64,000 nt of DNA from Bathynomus jamesi (lineage: Eukaryota; Arthropoda; Malacostraca; Isopoda; Cirolanidae). The translations under genes and the position numbers were made by a program. Each line of letters opens with the position of its first letter. The stretch's first letter is position 1. The DNA lies in contig JAJOZX010009450.1 in NCBI GenBank assembly GCA_023014485.1, forward strand, positions 1-64,000. The letters are read 5' to 3'. Shown one piece after another: positions 20,693 to 30,879 of the stretch. A model generated the notes under the pieces. The model had not been told where the DNA came from. It ran no database searches and was given only the letters and a program-made list of their open reading frames with translations.

Positions 20693-21640
20693 ATGTTAGC
20701 CCAACGTGGGCAACGGGTCACTCGTATAGAGGCCAAGTGGAGTAATTATAAGAGAAGGCTACACTCAAAGGGAGGTAGCCTTTCGATTTCAAATGTCTCG
20801 AACAGCAGTACTGTATACAAGATCAAAAAGAGGATTTCCGAGGATGAAGAGTACAACCCCCCCACTCCCCCAACTTCCCTAAAGAACAAGAAGACTCGGC
20901 ACGCCACACATAGTGACGCAATGCACTGATAACGTGATCAGAAGGAAAAGTAAAGGTTAATTCCTTCATCACCAGTGCCTAAATATAGGAGCAGCTCCCT
21001 ATACCCCAGTCAGTAGAAGAACTACTGAGCGAGACTTCAGAATGAGAGTAATTTAGTCGCGAGAAGACCAGTGAAGAAAATCGATTCCTGAATTAAAACC
21101 AGAAAGTTTTTTTGATTTTTTTTAAGAAATATGTTGATTGGACTGCAAAACAATTGGCCGTGGTTTTGTTCAATAAGAGAGAGATTATGCAATTTGGGCA
21201 CAATCGTCTGTACCTTCGGTGTACACCCAATCAACATCATCCCAAATACTGTACTGCCATGCCCCATGAAACACCTTCCAAATGTCATAGTTTGGGAATG
21301 TTTAGGTGGTGCTCAATGCACAGTGGAATTCTGGTTCTGCGCAAACGATACGACTATAAACATCCTCGAACAACGTGCTCTGATATCAATACAGGGGTGC
21401 AGATATTCCTGGTTCTAACAGAATAGTGTATCTTGCTACGCAGTTAAATTTGTGAAAGATTAATGGTTTATGAAAAACCAGATTTCATCTTTGGAACGTC
21501 CTCTTAACTCTCCTGATCTCATTCCGGTTGAGGACCTGGGAAAACTTCTTCTGAAGGTGGAAGTCTTAAAGGAAGCCCATGAAGATTTTTGCTCTGCTAT
21601 AAAAACAGTTTAATAGTCCGAAATGGCTCTGGAGTTGAGC
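20693..21640 (+). pseudogene. Decayed Tc1-like transposase
   Basis: Starts MLAQRGQRVTRIEAKWSNYK, with TVYKIKKRISEDEEY in the N-terminal region. Further on, in shifting frames, it shows WTAKQLAVVLFNKREIMQFG, HPKYCTAMPHETPSKC, and CTVEFWFCANDTTINILEQR. Order and spacing match Tc1: WT-xx-W--V-FSDES, then R-P-x-H, then the VWG block near LGMFRWCSMHSG. The first catalytic SDE has become NKRE, so it is inactive. The 3' half is barely readable (RPLNSPDLIPVEDLGK near 21500 keeps the SPDL-P-E block). Confidence 0.65.
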
Positions 21641-21835
21641 CAAAACTTTATCATATACGGTCAAAGAGGATCAAAGCAATCATTGATGCCAATGGAAGGC
21701 TTACTAAATATTAAACCCCCAATAAAAGTTTCTTTTAAACTTTGTTTGATTCAAAACTTATGCCTTCTACTCGTTTACTCGTTTCTCTGTCTCTGTGTCT
21801 GTCTGTCTGTCTCTCTGTCTCTCTTATATATAATT

Positions 21836-22332
21836 TAGTGGTGGACCGTATATCCGCATCCGCATAATTTTTAACATCCGCATCTGCACTTCTGACTGCG
21901 GATGTTATGCGGATATTACCTCCAATAAATTATGCAATTTACAATTAAATTAGCTTATAAAGTAGCTTATAAGGCCCAGTCATGCACATTTCATGTAAAG
22001 TATTAATTATTAATGAACAAACAAATATATAAACCTCAAAATATAAATACCTGGTAACACAGAAAATTGAATGAAACTTGTTTCATTCAATTTTCTGTGG
22101 CTGAAACTCTTGAGAAAGCTATTATTTTTATCATAATGAAAACATTAATATCAATTTTAATTCTTATGCATTGCCTGCCTTAATTATAATATCACGAAAT
22201 TTGAAAAATTATGTCATATATTCATAATTCTATATTATATTGATAGATTAACTAAATATCCGCATACGCAGATATTGAAATTAAAAATCCACATCCGCAT
22301 ATGTTGAAAAACTGACATCCGGTCCACCACTA
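21836..22332. mobile_element. hAT-like MITE with ATCCGCAT subterminal repeats
   Basis: Ends TAGTGGTGGACCG and CGGTCCACCACTA are perfect inverted 13-mers (21836-21848 and 22320-22332). ATCCGCATCCGCAT-type repeats lie just inside both ends. A perfect 20-bp-arm hairpin sits internally (22058-22077 / 22080-22099, loop TT). No coding frame. The architecture (short TIR, subterminal repeats, internal palindrome) parallels 16665-17542. Confidence 0.75.
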
Positions 22333-22364
22333 AATATATATATATATATTATATACAACCACTG

Positions 22365-22365
<1 letters not shown>

Positions 22366-22418
<53 letters not shown>
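22366..22418. repeat. (TA)n microsatellite
   Basis: TA tract closed on each side by CACTGATTA/TAATCAGTG, so the whole forms an inverted repeat. Confidence 0.85.
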
Positions 22419-22420
<2 letters not shown>

Positions 22421-23436
22421 CAGTGTCAGTGGTTGCTTTTGGGAGGTTAAATCAAATAATTAAGTTCCTATTATGGCACATTTCATTGATTTTGCAAATG
22501 ACGTATAATTATAATGTTCCTCGAGATAATTTTCATAATTAAGTGAAGCTTATTATGGAATAATAATTAATTATATTCGAAATTTCCCCTCATGGAAGAG
22601 GGGACCACTGGTTTCTAAAACTGTTACAATCTTTATATTAGGGTATGACAGTCCTCTTTCAGTAATGAGAAACTTCCAGATCGGAGGACAGTTGGAGCCT
22701 CCTTTTGTAATCGTTTCCAATGTTTCTTCTTTTCTGTCCGTTTCGCCTCATTTTTGCCCCTTCTCTTATCTCTTTCATCCTAAACAGTCAAATACGCTCT
22801 TCAACGAGCAGTGAAAATTGTTTCTCTCATGGAGTTTATCGTAAAGGAATGATCTCCGAATGAGCCCTGGAATTGAGACAGCGCAGAACGAGTATAGGTT
22901 CCTATAAATGGAATTACAAAGAATTACAAGGACAAGAGGAAGTCTCATAGACCTTTTGGTCCACTCGGGGAGGTTCCTGTTATTAAACTGGTTGAATAAC
23001 TGGTTACAATGGGTATGTAATTCTTCCATTAATCCTCACATCATTTCACTTTAAATGTTTCTAACGAAGAAAAGTTGCCGCTACACATACTGACCATTGC
23101 CGATTTCAAATGCTGGCCCCATCGACAGGAAGGACTTGCATGTTGTCTTGGTTCCAAAACTGTTTTTTGTTAAGTTTTTATTCACCAGACACCAGTAGCT
23201 CCATGTCTTGCAGAATGGGAGGCACGTGATATTTACCCGGCAGAGGATTGTAATGGTGAGAAGAGTTACGTGCTGGTGTGAATCAGTTAATTTGAATCAT
23301 TGGCTGGAAGACTGGTTTTAACTTTGACACACACGCACATTACGAGAAACGACGGCCTTAAAATACGTTAAGAGGTTCGAGACGAATGTTGCGAGAAGTT
23401 TTTTCACCTATCGTCCACGCACGGTAGAGTGAACAA
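22419..23436. other. Intergenic, nothing recognised
   Basis: About 1 kb of mixed-composition DNA. A minus-strand frame at 22775-23029 (84 codons) contains no motif I know, so I do not call it a gene. Confidence 0.4.
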
Positions 23437-23505
23437 ATCTCTTTTGACCCCGACGAGCACTTCGCGGACGGTTCTTCTGAAGGCTATAACTTTTTTTCAG
23501 CGTCA
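23437..23505. repeat. Short dispersed repeat (shared with 61481)
   Basis: CACTTCGCGGACGGTTCTTC, then TGAAGGCTATAAC matches 61501-61540 nearly base for base. It is an unclassified element fragment. Confidence 0.65.
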
Positions 23506-23599
23506 CACCTCTTGTCGACAGCATGCCAAAACAAAACTTCATAAATTTTATGATTTGTGCTGTGTAAAAAATATTTTACAGTCGATAAGGAGCATCTTT

Positions 23600-24470
23600 T
23601 AAACTATTGGCCCCCCCCCAACATACTCTTTTCAACAATCACCACCCCAGTGTTGATCTTTTCAATTATATCCCCCCAAAGTTTACACTCTGCAAATTAA
23701 CCAAAATAAGAAAACAATAACAACAAATTTATTATTTATTGCAAACATATAATAAATAGAGAACCATTATTTACATAGAATAAAATATTTTAATATGCTC
23801 ACATAAGTTATTAAAAGCATTTCGATTAAATCTATCGTGCCACATAAATTCTTGCAGGTACCAGTATTTTGGTGTGTTTTATTCAAATCTGACCTTCATT
23901 TCTTGTGCAAATGAATTATTGAATGCCCGGTTAGGTTAATTGAATGCCCGGTCAGGTCAACTGTACGCCCCTGATGATTGGTTAGGTTGTCGTGATATTT
24001 TCGTTAGTTGGGTTAAGTCGTGATATTTTTATTAAAACTAACGAAAATATCACGACAACCTAACCATCATCAAGGGCGTACAGTTGACCTAACCGGGCAT
24101 TCAATTAACCTAACCGGGCATTCAATTAACCTAACCTGGCATTCAATAATTCATTTGCACAAGAAATAAAGGTCAGATTTGAATAAAACACACCAAAATA
24201 CACCAGAAAAACCTATTATCATATCATAATCGATCCGCAGGGGTAAAATTGCTTATATCTCCGTTAATATCAATTTGCACAAGAAATACCATAGAAGAAA
24301 ATAGATTCAGATTTAAATTCTGCATAAGAAAAACGCTCTTCAACAATCATCGCCCCAATGTTGATCTTTCGAACGATAAGTAAAACCTGCTAAATTATCT
24401 CCCCCTTAATATTGATCTTTTAAACTATGTCCCCCCTCTCTGAAGCTGAGGGGTAAATAGTTTAATACAG
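23600..24470. mobile_element. Composite foldback region
   Basis: Inner palindrome 23870-24205: GTGTGTTTTATTCAAATCTG, TGCAAATGAATTATTGAATG, GCCCGGTTAGGTTAA and TCGTGATATTTTCGTTAGTT, mirrored in the right half with extra copies of GGGCATTCAATTAACCTAAC. Outside it, CAACAATCA-CCCCA-TGTTGATC phrases occur at 23632 and 24343, so a larger low-identity repeat surrounds the palindrome. Non-coding. Confidence 0.75.
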
Positions 24471-24477
24471 GGTGTAC

Positions 24478-25685
24478 ATAAAGTCAGGATCTATTTTTGT
24501 GAAGCACTTGGAAATTATATGGAATTCAATCATAAAATGATAAAGTGGTAACATTTATTAAATAATTAAGAGTAGGATTCGACGTGACGCCCATCAGTAT
24601 CCCTGCACAGCTCAAATCGTTCCGCAGCATTTCTAAACACATTCTGGAGCATTTGCGGGGTTATGTTATCTGCAGCAGTTCGTATACGTGTACGTAAGTT
24701 TTCAAGACTCGTAATCTTCGTCTGATAGACGTGCGATTTGATAAAGCCCCATGCAAAGAAATCTAAAGGGGTTAAATCTGATGATCTCGCTGGCCAAGGT
24801 CTGTTGCTTCCGCGTCCGATCCAGCGATTTGGAAAACGTCCATTTAGATAATCCTGGACAATTTTTCATAGTGACAAGGAGCACCATCATGTTGATAGAC
24901 AACGGTACTAACAATCCTATCCCCAATCAGCTGAGGTTCAAGGAATTGCTGCAACATGTCCAGATAAATAAGCCCCGTAACTGTAGCTTCAGCAAAGAAA
25001 AAAGGACCATAAACCTTAGATTTTGTTAAACCCATCCAGACATTAACTTTAGGTGAGTCTCTTTCCCAATTTTGGACGAAATCATTCGGTCTTTCATCTG
25101 CCCAAATTCGACAGTTATGGCGATTTACTTTTCCACACGTATGGAAAGTGGCTTCATCACTAAAGAGAATGTTGTCCATTAAATTATCACTCCAGATTTG
25201 TTCTACGAGATCAGCACACACAGCATTTCGTCGAGGGAAATCTTCCTCATGTAAATCATGTAAAACCTGCAAATGATAGCTTTTCTTCTGCAAATTAACT
25301 TTCAGAATTTTGTGCACAGATGACGTCGGGAGGCCGAGTCTGTGTGATGCAGCACGAACGGACGTACGTGGCTCCTCAGTGATAATTCCGCGTACTGCAT
25401 TCACGGTAAGATCTGACATACACGGTCGTCCTGATTTTGTTTAATCATTTACAGATCCCGTTCGTTTAAATTTGTTCACCAATTTTCGTATTGTCTTGTC
25501 TATTGGCCCCGGCTTATGAAATCTCCTTCTAAACTTCTCTCTGATGTCATTATATTTCTTTCCCTCGATTCGCCAAATTACTATTGCCACACGCTCTTCT
25601 GTATTCATTCTAAGGGCTTCTGAAAAGAAAAATAGAAAAAAATAATTATTTCACAAAAATAGATCCTGACTTTATGTACACCCTG
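24478..25685 (-). mobile_element. Tc1/mariner-like transposon with ~37-bp TIRs
   Basis: Left end CAGGGTGTACATAAAGTCAG, then GATCTATTTTTGTGAA; the right end is its near-perfect complement finishing CTGACTTTATGTACACCCTG. TA flanks both sides (24476-24477, 25686-25687). Length is 1208 bp, the size expected for a single-ORF element of this superfamily. Confidence 0.92.
24566..25608 (-). pseudogene. DD(D/E) transposase of the 24478-25685 element, two lesions
   Basis: The frame starts MNTEERVAIVIWRIEGKKYN at 25608. It has an HTH with FHKPGPIDKTIRKLVNKFKR, a stop at KRTGSVND*, then TKSGRPCMSDLTVNAVRGI. The long open part (25419-24844) has RAASHRLGLPTSSVHKILK, NILFSDEATFHTCGKVNRHN, KVNVWMGLTKSKVYGPFFF and VYQHDGAPCHYEK. 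After a frameshift near 24850 it reads LNGRFPNRWIGRGSNRPWPA, SSDLTPLDFFAWGFIKSHVY and stops after RHVESYS. Catalytic acids are in SDEA, QHDGAP and the SSDLTPLDF block. Only one stop and one frameshift separate it from a full frame, so insertion was relatively recent. Confidence 0.88.
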
Positions 25686-25939
25686 TAGATCCGATAAGAA
25701 TAACACGGCGACCATTTTATAAAATGTACATTGTAAAATTTGTGTTTAAAACAAAAAGGCGTTGCCTACAAAAATCACGGTCCAGTCTGAAAAATGCGTC
25801 CTGCAAAGAGGCAAATCTTTTATGAGTACATAATAATAAACTTTAAAATGAACATGATAAGAATAACACAAAAACATTTGGCGTTAGAAATTGAATGTTA
25901 GAAAACAAGCAGTATTTAGCGGCAACTTTTAATGTGTAT

Positions 25940-27125
25940 AGGCCAATACCCTTGCTATTGCGCTAGACATTTCAAAAGCTTTTAATAGCGTCTGGCACAA
26001 ATCTTTAATTTCCAAACTGCCTTCCTTCGGTTTCTATCCTTCTATCTGTGCCTTCATCTCTGATTTCCTTTCTGGCCGATCTATAGCTGCAGTTGTAGAT
26101 GGACACTATTCTTCTCCTAAAGCTATTAATATTTGTGTTCCTCAGGGTTCTGTCCTGTCACCTATTTTTTTCTTTTTATTTATCAATGATCTATTAAGTC
26201 GCACTTCCTGTCCTATCCACTCCGATGGCAATGACTCCACTCTTCACTTCTCCACCCGTTTCAAAAGGTATCCTCAAGAGACACTCACTGCTTCGCGTGG
26301 GTCCTGACCTCTTATCTTTCTACTATCTATGACTGGGGCAGAGAAAACCTTGTTGCTTTCAATGCCTCAAAAACTCACTTCCTCCTTCTGTCTACTCATC
26401 ACAATCTTCTACACGATTATTCCTTTACCTTCAACAATACACAACTCAATCCTTCCTTTTCTTTTAACATTCTTGGTTTCCTTTTCTCGTGATCTTTCCT
26501 CGAAAGATCACATATACTCTCTTTCTAAAACAATTTCCAAGAGGTTAGGTGTGCTATAATGGCTCCGTAGTTTCTTCACTCCAAATCACTTACTGGCTCC
26601 ATACAGGGATCTTGTCCACCCCTGTATATAGGACGCTTCTCATGTGTGGGGTGGCTCAATCCACAGAGCTCTACTTGACCGAGTGGAATCAAAGGCTTTT
26701 CTTCTCATCAATTTTCCGCCTCTGACCGACTGTCTTCAATCCCTCTCTCTTCGCCACAATGTTACCTCACTCTCTCTTTACTATCGTTATTATAACGGAC
26801 ATTGCGCTTTTGAACTCTCTAACTGTATACTTCCTCCTTTAAGGAGAGCACGCACTACCAGACATTCGACACAGTCTCATCACTTTTCTGCACAACTCTC
26901 TACCGCAAGGGTTAATCGGTTTTCGGTCTCTCATCTATTCAACCAGTCAACTCTGGAACACTCTTCCTCGATCCATCTTTACCCTTGTCTATGACCTTCA
27001 GTCTTTCAAACACAGTGTCCAGGCATCTCGAAAACCCTGGACCTTGATTTTGGTTTTCTTCTTCTCTGGGAGTGACGTTTCTGCAAACATTCGCCCTTGG
27101 TCCCTCCTTCCTGCATAAATTTTTT
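25940..27125 (+). pseudogene. Jockey/I-like LINE RT fragment, copy 1
   Basis: Readable in shifting frames: ALDISKAFNSVWHKSLISKL, FLSGRSIAAVVDGHYSSPKA, VPQGSVLSP, FLFINDLLSRTSCPIHS (the YADD is degraded to SDGND), AFNASKTHFLLL, HVWGGSIHRALLDRVESKAF, PPLTDCLQSLSLRHNV and ARVNRFSVSHLFNQ. The 5' half with endonuclease is missing. It ends near CTGCATAAATTTTTTTTT. Same family as 30880-33599 (minus) and 50470-51055 (minus). Confidence 0.82.
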
Positions 27126-27128
27126 TTT

Positions 27129-27395
27129 AAAAACCACGAATCTATTGGCAGCAAGATCGAGACCCGGTGACGGCAGGCGGCGCTCAGCAAAGCCCAACTG
27201 TTCATCGTTCCACACAATGAAAAAATTGGTTGGTGGATAAATGGGTACCCTTGGTAGCCTAGTGGTTAAGACACTGGGCTGCTGGTGGGGTGTGGTTCGG
27301 ATTCCACGTTAAAATGTCGGTCTAAGGTCGAGTGACAAGCTTAACCTTCGCTAGAATGAACAATTCGGGCGGAAGCAAAACCAAGGTTAACCAAG
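27129..27395 (+). repeat. tRNA-derived SINE, copy lacking a CACTA-like insertion
   Basis: Begins inside a first tRNA-like block (GATCGAGACCCGGTGACGGC). It continues into a second block with A-box-like TAGCCTAGTGGTTAAGACAC and B-box-like GGTTCGGATTCC. It then has a tail with TCTAAGGTCGAGTGACAAGC and GAATGAACAATTCGGGCGG. The same order occurs inverted at 44255-47085, where a transposon interrupts it after the second tRNA block. The target in this copy (AAAATGTCGGTCTAAGG, 27311-27327) is uninterrupted. Confidence 0.75.
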
Positions 27396-27429
27396 GTTTT
27401 TTTAAGGCTTTTATTATACACATAAAAAG

Positions 27430-27587
27430 ATTTGTCTTTTTGCCTGACGCATTTTTCAGACTGGTATAAAATGGTTGAGAGGTGGAATAGCCTTCCAGTT
27501 GTGTTCTTGACAAGCATTTCGGTCAGTATTTTTAAGAAATGTCTGGACAGGTATTTTAATAACAAATTTAAAATAAAAGGAGGATAA
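27430..27587 (+). pseudogene. LINE (CR1/L2-type) C-terminal fragment
   Basis: In-frame ERWNSLPVVFLTSISVSIFK, then KCLDRYFNNKFKIKGG and stop. This matches the C-terminal WN-LP---V---S---FK--LD motif of CR1/L2 elements, also seen at 57110-57197 and 51325-51455. Confidence 0.65.
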
Positions 27588-28072
27588 AATAGATAGAAGC
27601 GGAAAAATTCACCTACATGATATATATACTTTTCGGGGAATTCTTTAATTAGGGTGTGTTGACCTGTTGGAGGTGGCCTCTGGATCATTACTCCCTTATC
27701 TAAGTAATTTCAGTGCGAAGGATGGCAGTATAATTAACTTTTAAAAAGTCATTCTCTCAACACAATGACCTTTGACATTCATGAAAGAAATGATGAGGCG
27801 ATTTTAATATAAAATAATGACTTCTTGTATAGGTATAGTAAATATATAAATAAATGCTTTAAAAAATGCATAATGTATATATTAAATTTAGTAGTCTGGT
27901 GTTTCATGCTATTTTTTATTTTCCACTGCACTCTAATGCGTAATTAGGTACGCGAGATACTGTAGGTGTACGCATGATGCGAATGAACTCTAAAGCTATT
28001 CTTTTCATTATTTGTTTGTCTTCGTTTTCCTCTCTTCTTTCTAACTCTTTTTGGAGGCTCGCCTGTATCGCG

Positions 28073-28073
<1 letters not shown>
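27588..28073. other. Probable LINE 3' UTR and intergenic DNA
   Basis: Non-coding sequence after the LINE C-terminus, AT-rich. No further motif. Confidence 0.4.
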
Positions 28074-28117
<44 letters not shown>

Positions 28118-28133
28118 ATATATATACACACAC

Positions 28134-28508
28134 ATTTTAACTGCAAACAACACACAGTATAATTAATGTAAAGAACGACGCTTGTATAGAAGAACGTTCC
28201 GCACAAGATGGAGGGAGAACGAACAAATGAAAAATGAGGTAACCACCCGGGAATCGAACCCGGGATCTTCCGATTGCCGGTCAGATATGTGCGGCATGCG
28301 GGAGGTGCCCCCTCAGGGCATTGGTTTCTGCTTGTATGTAGGAGAATTACGACTTCTGATTAATCGAGGCCCATGGTGTAGTGATTAGCATATCTGACCG
28401 GCAATCGGAAGATCCCGGATTCGATTCCCGGGTGGTTACCTCATTTTCATTTGTTCGTTCTCCCTTCTCATTTTGTGCGGAACGTTCTTCTATACAAGCG
28501 TCGTTCTT

Positions 28509-28511
<3 letters not shown>
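28134..28511. repeat. Inverted pair of tRNA-like SINE units
   Basis: The minus unit (28134-28290) and plus unit (about 28291-28511) share GAACGTTC-YGCACA, GAACGAACAAATGAAAA and a tRNA-like head. On the plus strand GTGTAGTGATTAGCATATC (A box) and GGATTCGATTCC (B box) lie at 28371-28425. The shared CTGACCGGCAATCGGAAG is close to the CCGACCGGCAATTGGAAGG of the 18.7-20.2 kb array, and both have CCTCAGGGCATTGGTTTCTG and head-to-head geometry between TA tracts. They are related families. Confidence 0.8.

Positions 28512-28572
<61 letters not shown>
28512..28572. repeat. (TA)n microsatellite
   Basis: Uninterrupted TA tract at the end of the SINE pair. Confidence 0.9.
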
Positions 28573-28575
<3 letters not shown>

Positions 28576-28770
28576 GATTATTGTTTTATAGGTGAATAAA
28601 TTACTGTTCTACTGTTTTTCTTTAAGAGTCAGTGTGTGTTAGCTTAAAATGTAGTTCCGTGAATTGAAGCTTAAAAATTTAGTTCTAAGTGCCTCTTCTT
28701 AAGATATACTATAAAATATGTGTTCACGTTCGCTTCCTCCCCCTCCCCGTCAATATTCTCGCTTAATTAA

Positions 28771-28844
28771 CCCTGGAATGCATAGCGGGGGTCCAATTGG
28801 GCCCCACACACAACGATGATTTGATTCCCCTATGTAGTCTAGGG
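28771..28844. mobile_element. Mini TTAA element 2 (piggyBac-like MITE)
   Basis: TTAA at 28767-28770 and 28845-28848. Ends CCCTGGAATGCATAGCGGGG and the complement of CCCCTATGTAGTCTAGGG are imperfect TIRs of about 18 bp. The 74-bp interior is non-coding. Confidence 0.65.
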
Positions 28845-28849
28845 TTAAA

Positions 28850-29365
28850 TAAACTCGTTAAACAGTTAAACCGTTGTAATTTCAAAATTCCTCTTCATTT
28901 AAAATGTTCTGCATTGCATGCCCAGTGTTTCTTTTAAGTCACTCTCGGCCACTCTACCAAATGCCGTTAAATAGAATAAAGAAATCAGTGTAAAGCAGTA
29001 GGAAAGAGTGCAAATTAAGTAAAATAACGAAATTAAATAGTAAATAAATTCACTCATAACATTTTTGGTGACTTAGCGGTTAAACCACGTGCCTTTACAT
29101 TTTTCAAACTTCGTCTAGTTTGTTAACAATGTTCCTCCTTGTTTCTACTCTTCCCCCAAAACAGTTCACTTCGCCCAGCTCCCGCCCGATTTCGTCGCGA
29201 CTCAATGTTTTCTTCGAGTCGTTTCCATAAGAACATCGTTGGAAATGTCTTACTCTTTCGATTAATAATAATAGGTTGCAATTAGTTTCACATTTTGTAA
29301 CGATGAATTGCATACATTTAATATGATTTACGAATCATGCTGGGTCTCGTGATAAAAGAAAGAGT
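28850..29365. other. Intergenic, nothing recognised
   Basis: No coding frame with motifs. A tRNA-A-box-like TTAGCGGTTAAACCACG at about 29076 has no B box and is not called. Confidence 0.4.
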
Positions 29366-29790
29366 TTGTTATCTCAGATGTTTTTATGAATTATGGGTTT
29401 CTTCCTGCTGAATTTAGCGTTGCAGATTGGAATTAATGTATTACTTTGATTCTTCAATGTATATATTTAAACTCTGTTACTTACTAATTTTTGGGTTAAA
29501 TGTGTTATCTCAGATGTTTTTATGAATTATGGGTTTCTTCCTGCTGAATTTAGCGTTGCAGATTGGAATTAATGTATTACTTCGATTCTTTAATGTTATA
29601 TTTAAACTCTGTTACTTACTAATTTTTGGGTTAAATGTGTTATCTCAGATGTTATCTCAGATGTTTTTATGAATTATGGGTTTCTTCCTGCTGAATTTAG
29701 CGTTGCAGATTGGAATTAATGTATTACTTCGATTCTTTAATGTTTATATTTAAACTCTGTTACTTACTAATTTTGGGGGTAAATGTGTTA
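29366..29790. repeat. Minisatellite, ~137-bp unit x3
   Basis: Three near-identical units start TGTTATCTCAGATGTTTTTA (29368, 29501, about 29636) and continue through TTCTTCCTGCTGAATTTAGC to CTAATTTTTGGGTTAAATGT. The third has a local duplication of TTATCTCAGATG. Confidence 0.9.
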
Positions 29791-29926
29791 TTATTTTTTA
29801 AGCTTTACTCGGGTTACTAATGCACTTCGGGTTTAAGATTTGCCTGTATGATGGATGTTATTCCTGAAAAAGTTTGAACAATAATGTTTTTTTTTTTAAT
29901 TTATAATTATGATCATGTATGGGTGC

Positions 29927-29928
<2 letters not shown>

Positions 29929-29980
<52 letters not shown>
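29929..29980. repeat. (TA)n microsatellite
   Basis: TA tract with one TTA interruption. Confidence 0.9.
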
Positions 29981-29982
<2 letters not shown>

Positions 29983-30089
29983 GATTACAAAAAACCTTGT
30001 GCAAGTTTAAATTTTAAAAACTTTTTATGTACAAATAAATAATAATACAACGGTAAACAGCATATGAAAGGCTGAAAGCATAATTATTG

Positions 30090-30210
30090 AAGCATTTAAC
30101 AACTCTACTATACAAATTTCTAGAGCTCAACATAATCTCCAGTTTTCTCGATACATCGTTCGGTCCTATTTCCCAAAGAAGTGAAAAAACTTTCCAGTTG
30201 CTGTTGTGAA
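30090..30210 (-). pseudogene. Mariner-like C-terminal remnant
   Basis: On the minus strand ERCIEKTGDYVEL and a stop follow a diverged segment. CIEK-GDYVE is the C-terminus of mariner transposases. The plus strand CAACATAATCTCCAGTTTTC parallels CAACATAGTCTCCTGTTTCT in the 15.2-kb mariner. Very short, so family only. Confidence 0.5.
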
Positions 30211-30297
30211 TGGTGTTTGTGATCATGTCCGTTTCTCATTGTATCAGAGCATCGGAGACACTGGTGCCAGACGAAAATGATGTTTCTCCATTCATCC

Positions 30298-30372
30298 TAA
30301 TGAACAGACCCAATAGCATTTGACTAATGAACAGACCCAATAGCATTTGACTAACGAACAGACCCAATAGAT
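30298..30372. repeat. 28-bp tandem repeat x3
   Basis: TAATGAACAGACCCAATAGC with ATTTGAC occurs three times in a row, the last cut short after AATAG. Confidence 0.85.
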
Positions 30373-30740
30373 TCAAGTTCAATGATCTTACGAAAGCGGT
30401 GCTGCAACATGGATTGCAAGCAAGCAGGCAGGCAATCCTAAAATTGGAGCACTAATTTGGAAGCATGCAGTAATTGAAATAAATACATTTTAATTCCTGG
30501 CGACGACCTGTCTCCTCCAATTAACGCACGTTTGAAATCTGAGAATTGCTCAGGTATGTAAAACGACCATTTTCATTAACGAAGTCTTGATTTTCTACGC
30601 ATACAGGAATGTTCAATAAAGTTTAAAGGACCGCTTCTCTATCTGTATACTATAATTGTACGCTAATTACTCATACTCGTATATAAGGCAATTATAATCA
30701 AACTCTCTAGAATTTCTAATTACTTTGTTATTATATATAC
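30373..30740. other. Intergenic, nothing recognised
   Basis: Mixed AT-rich DNA followed by a (TG)n(TA)n tract at 30744-30776. Confidence 0.4.
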
Positions 30741-30741
30741 A

Positions 30742-30776
<35 letters not shown>

Positions 30777-30800
30777 ATATGATACACAGACCGTGCATGG

Positions 30801-30843
30801 AACACGGAACTCTTCTAGGAAAATTAAATCCACTATAGTCGTG
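30801..30843. repeat. Short dispersed repeat (copy 2)
   Basis: GGAACTCTTCTAGGAAAATT, then AAATCCACTATAGT matches 20606-20646. Confidence 0.6.
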
Positions 30844-30879
30844 TACTCGTGTATATATATATATATAAAAGCGCCCCTC

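Noticed and set aside
22775..23029. 84-codon minus-strand frame
   Set aside because: No motif, no start context or conserved pattern.
29366..29790. CRISPR-like array
   Set aside because: Units of about 137 bp are contiguous without variable spacers; a plain minisatellite in a eukaryotic context.
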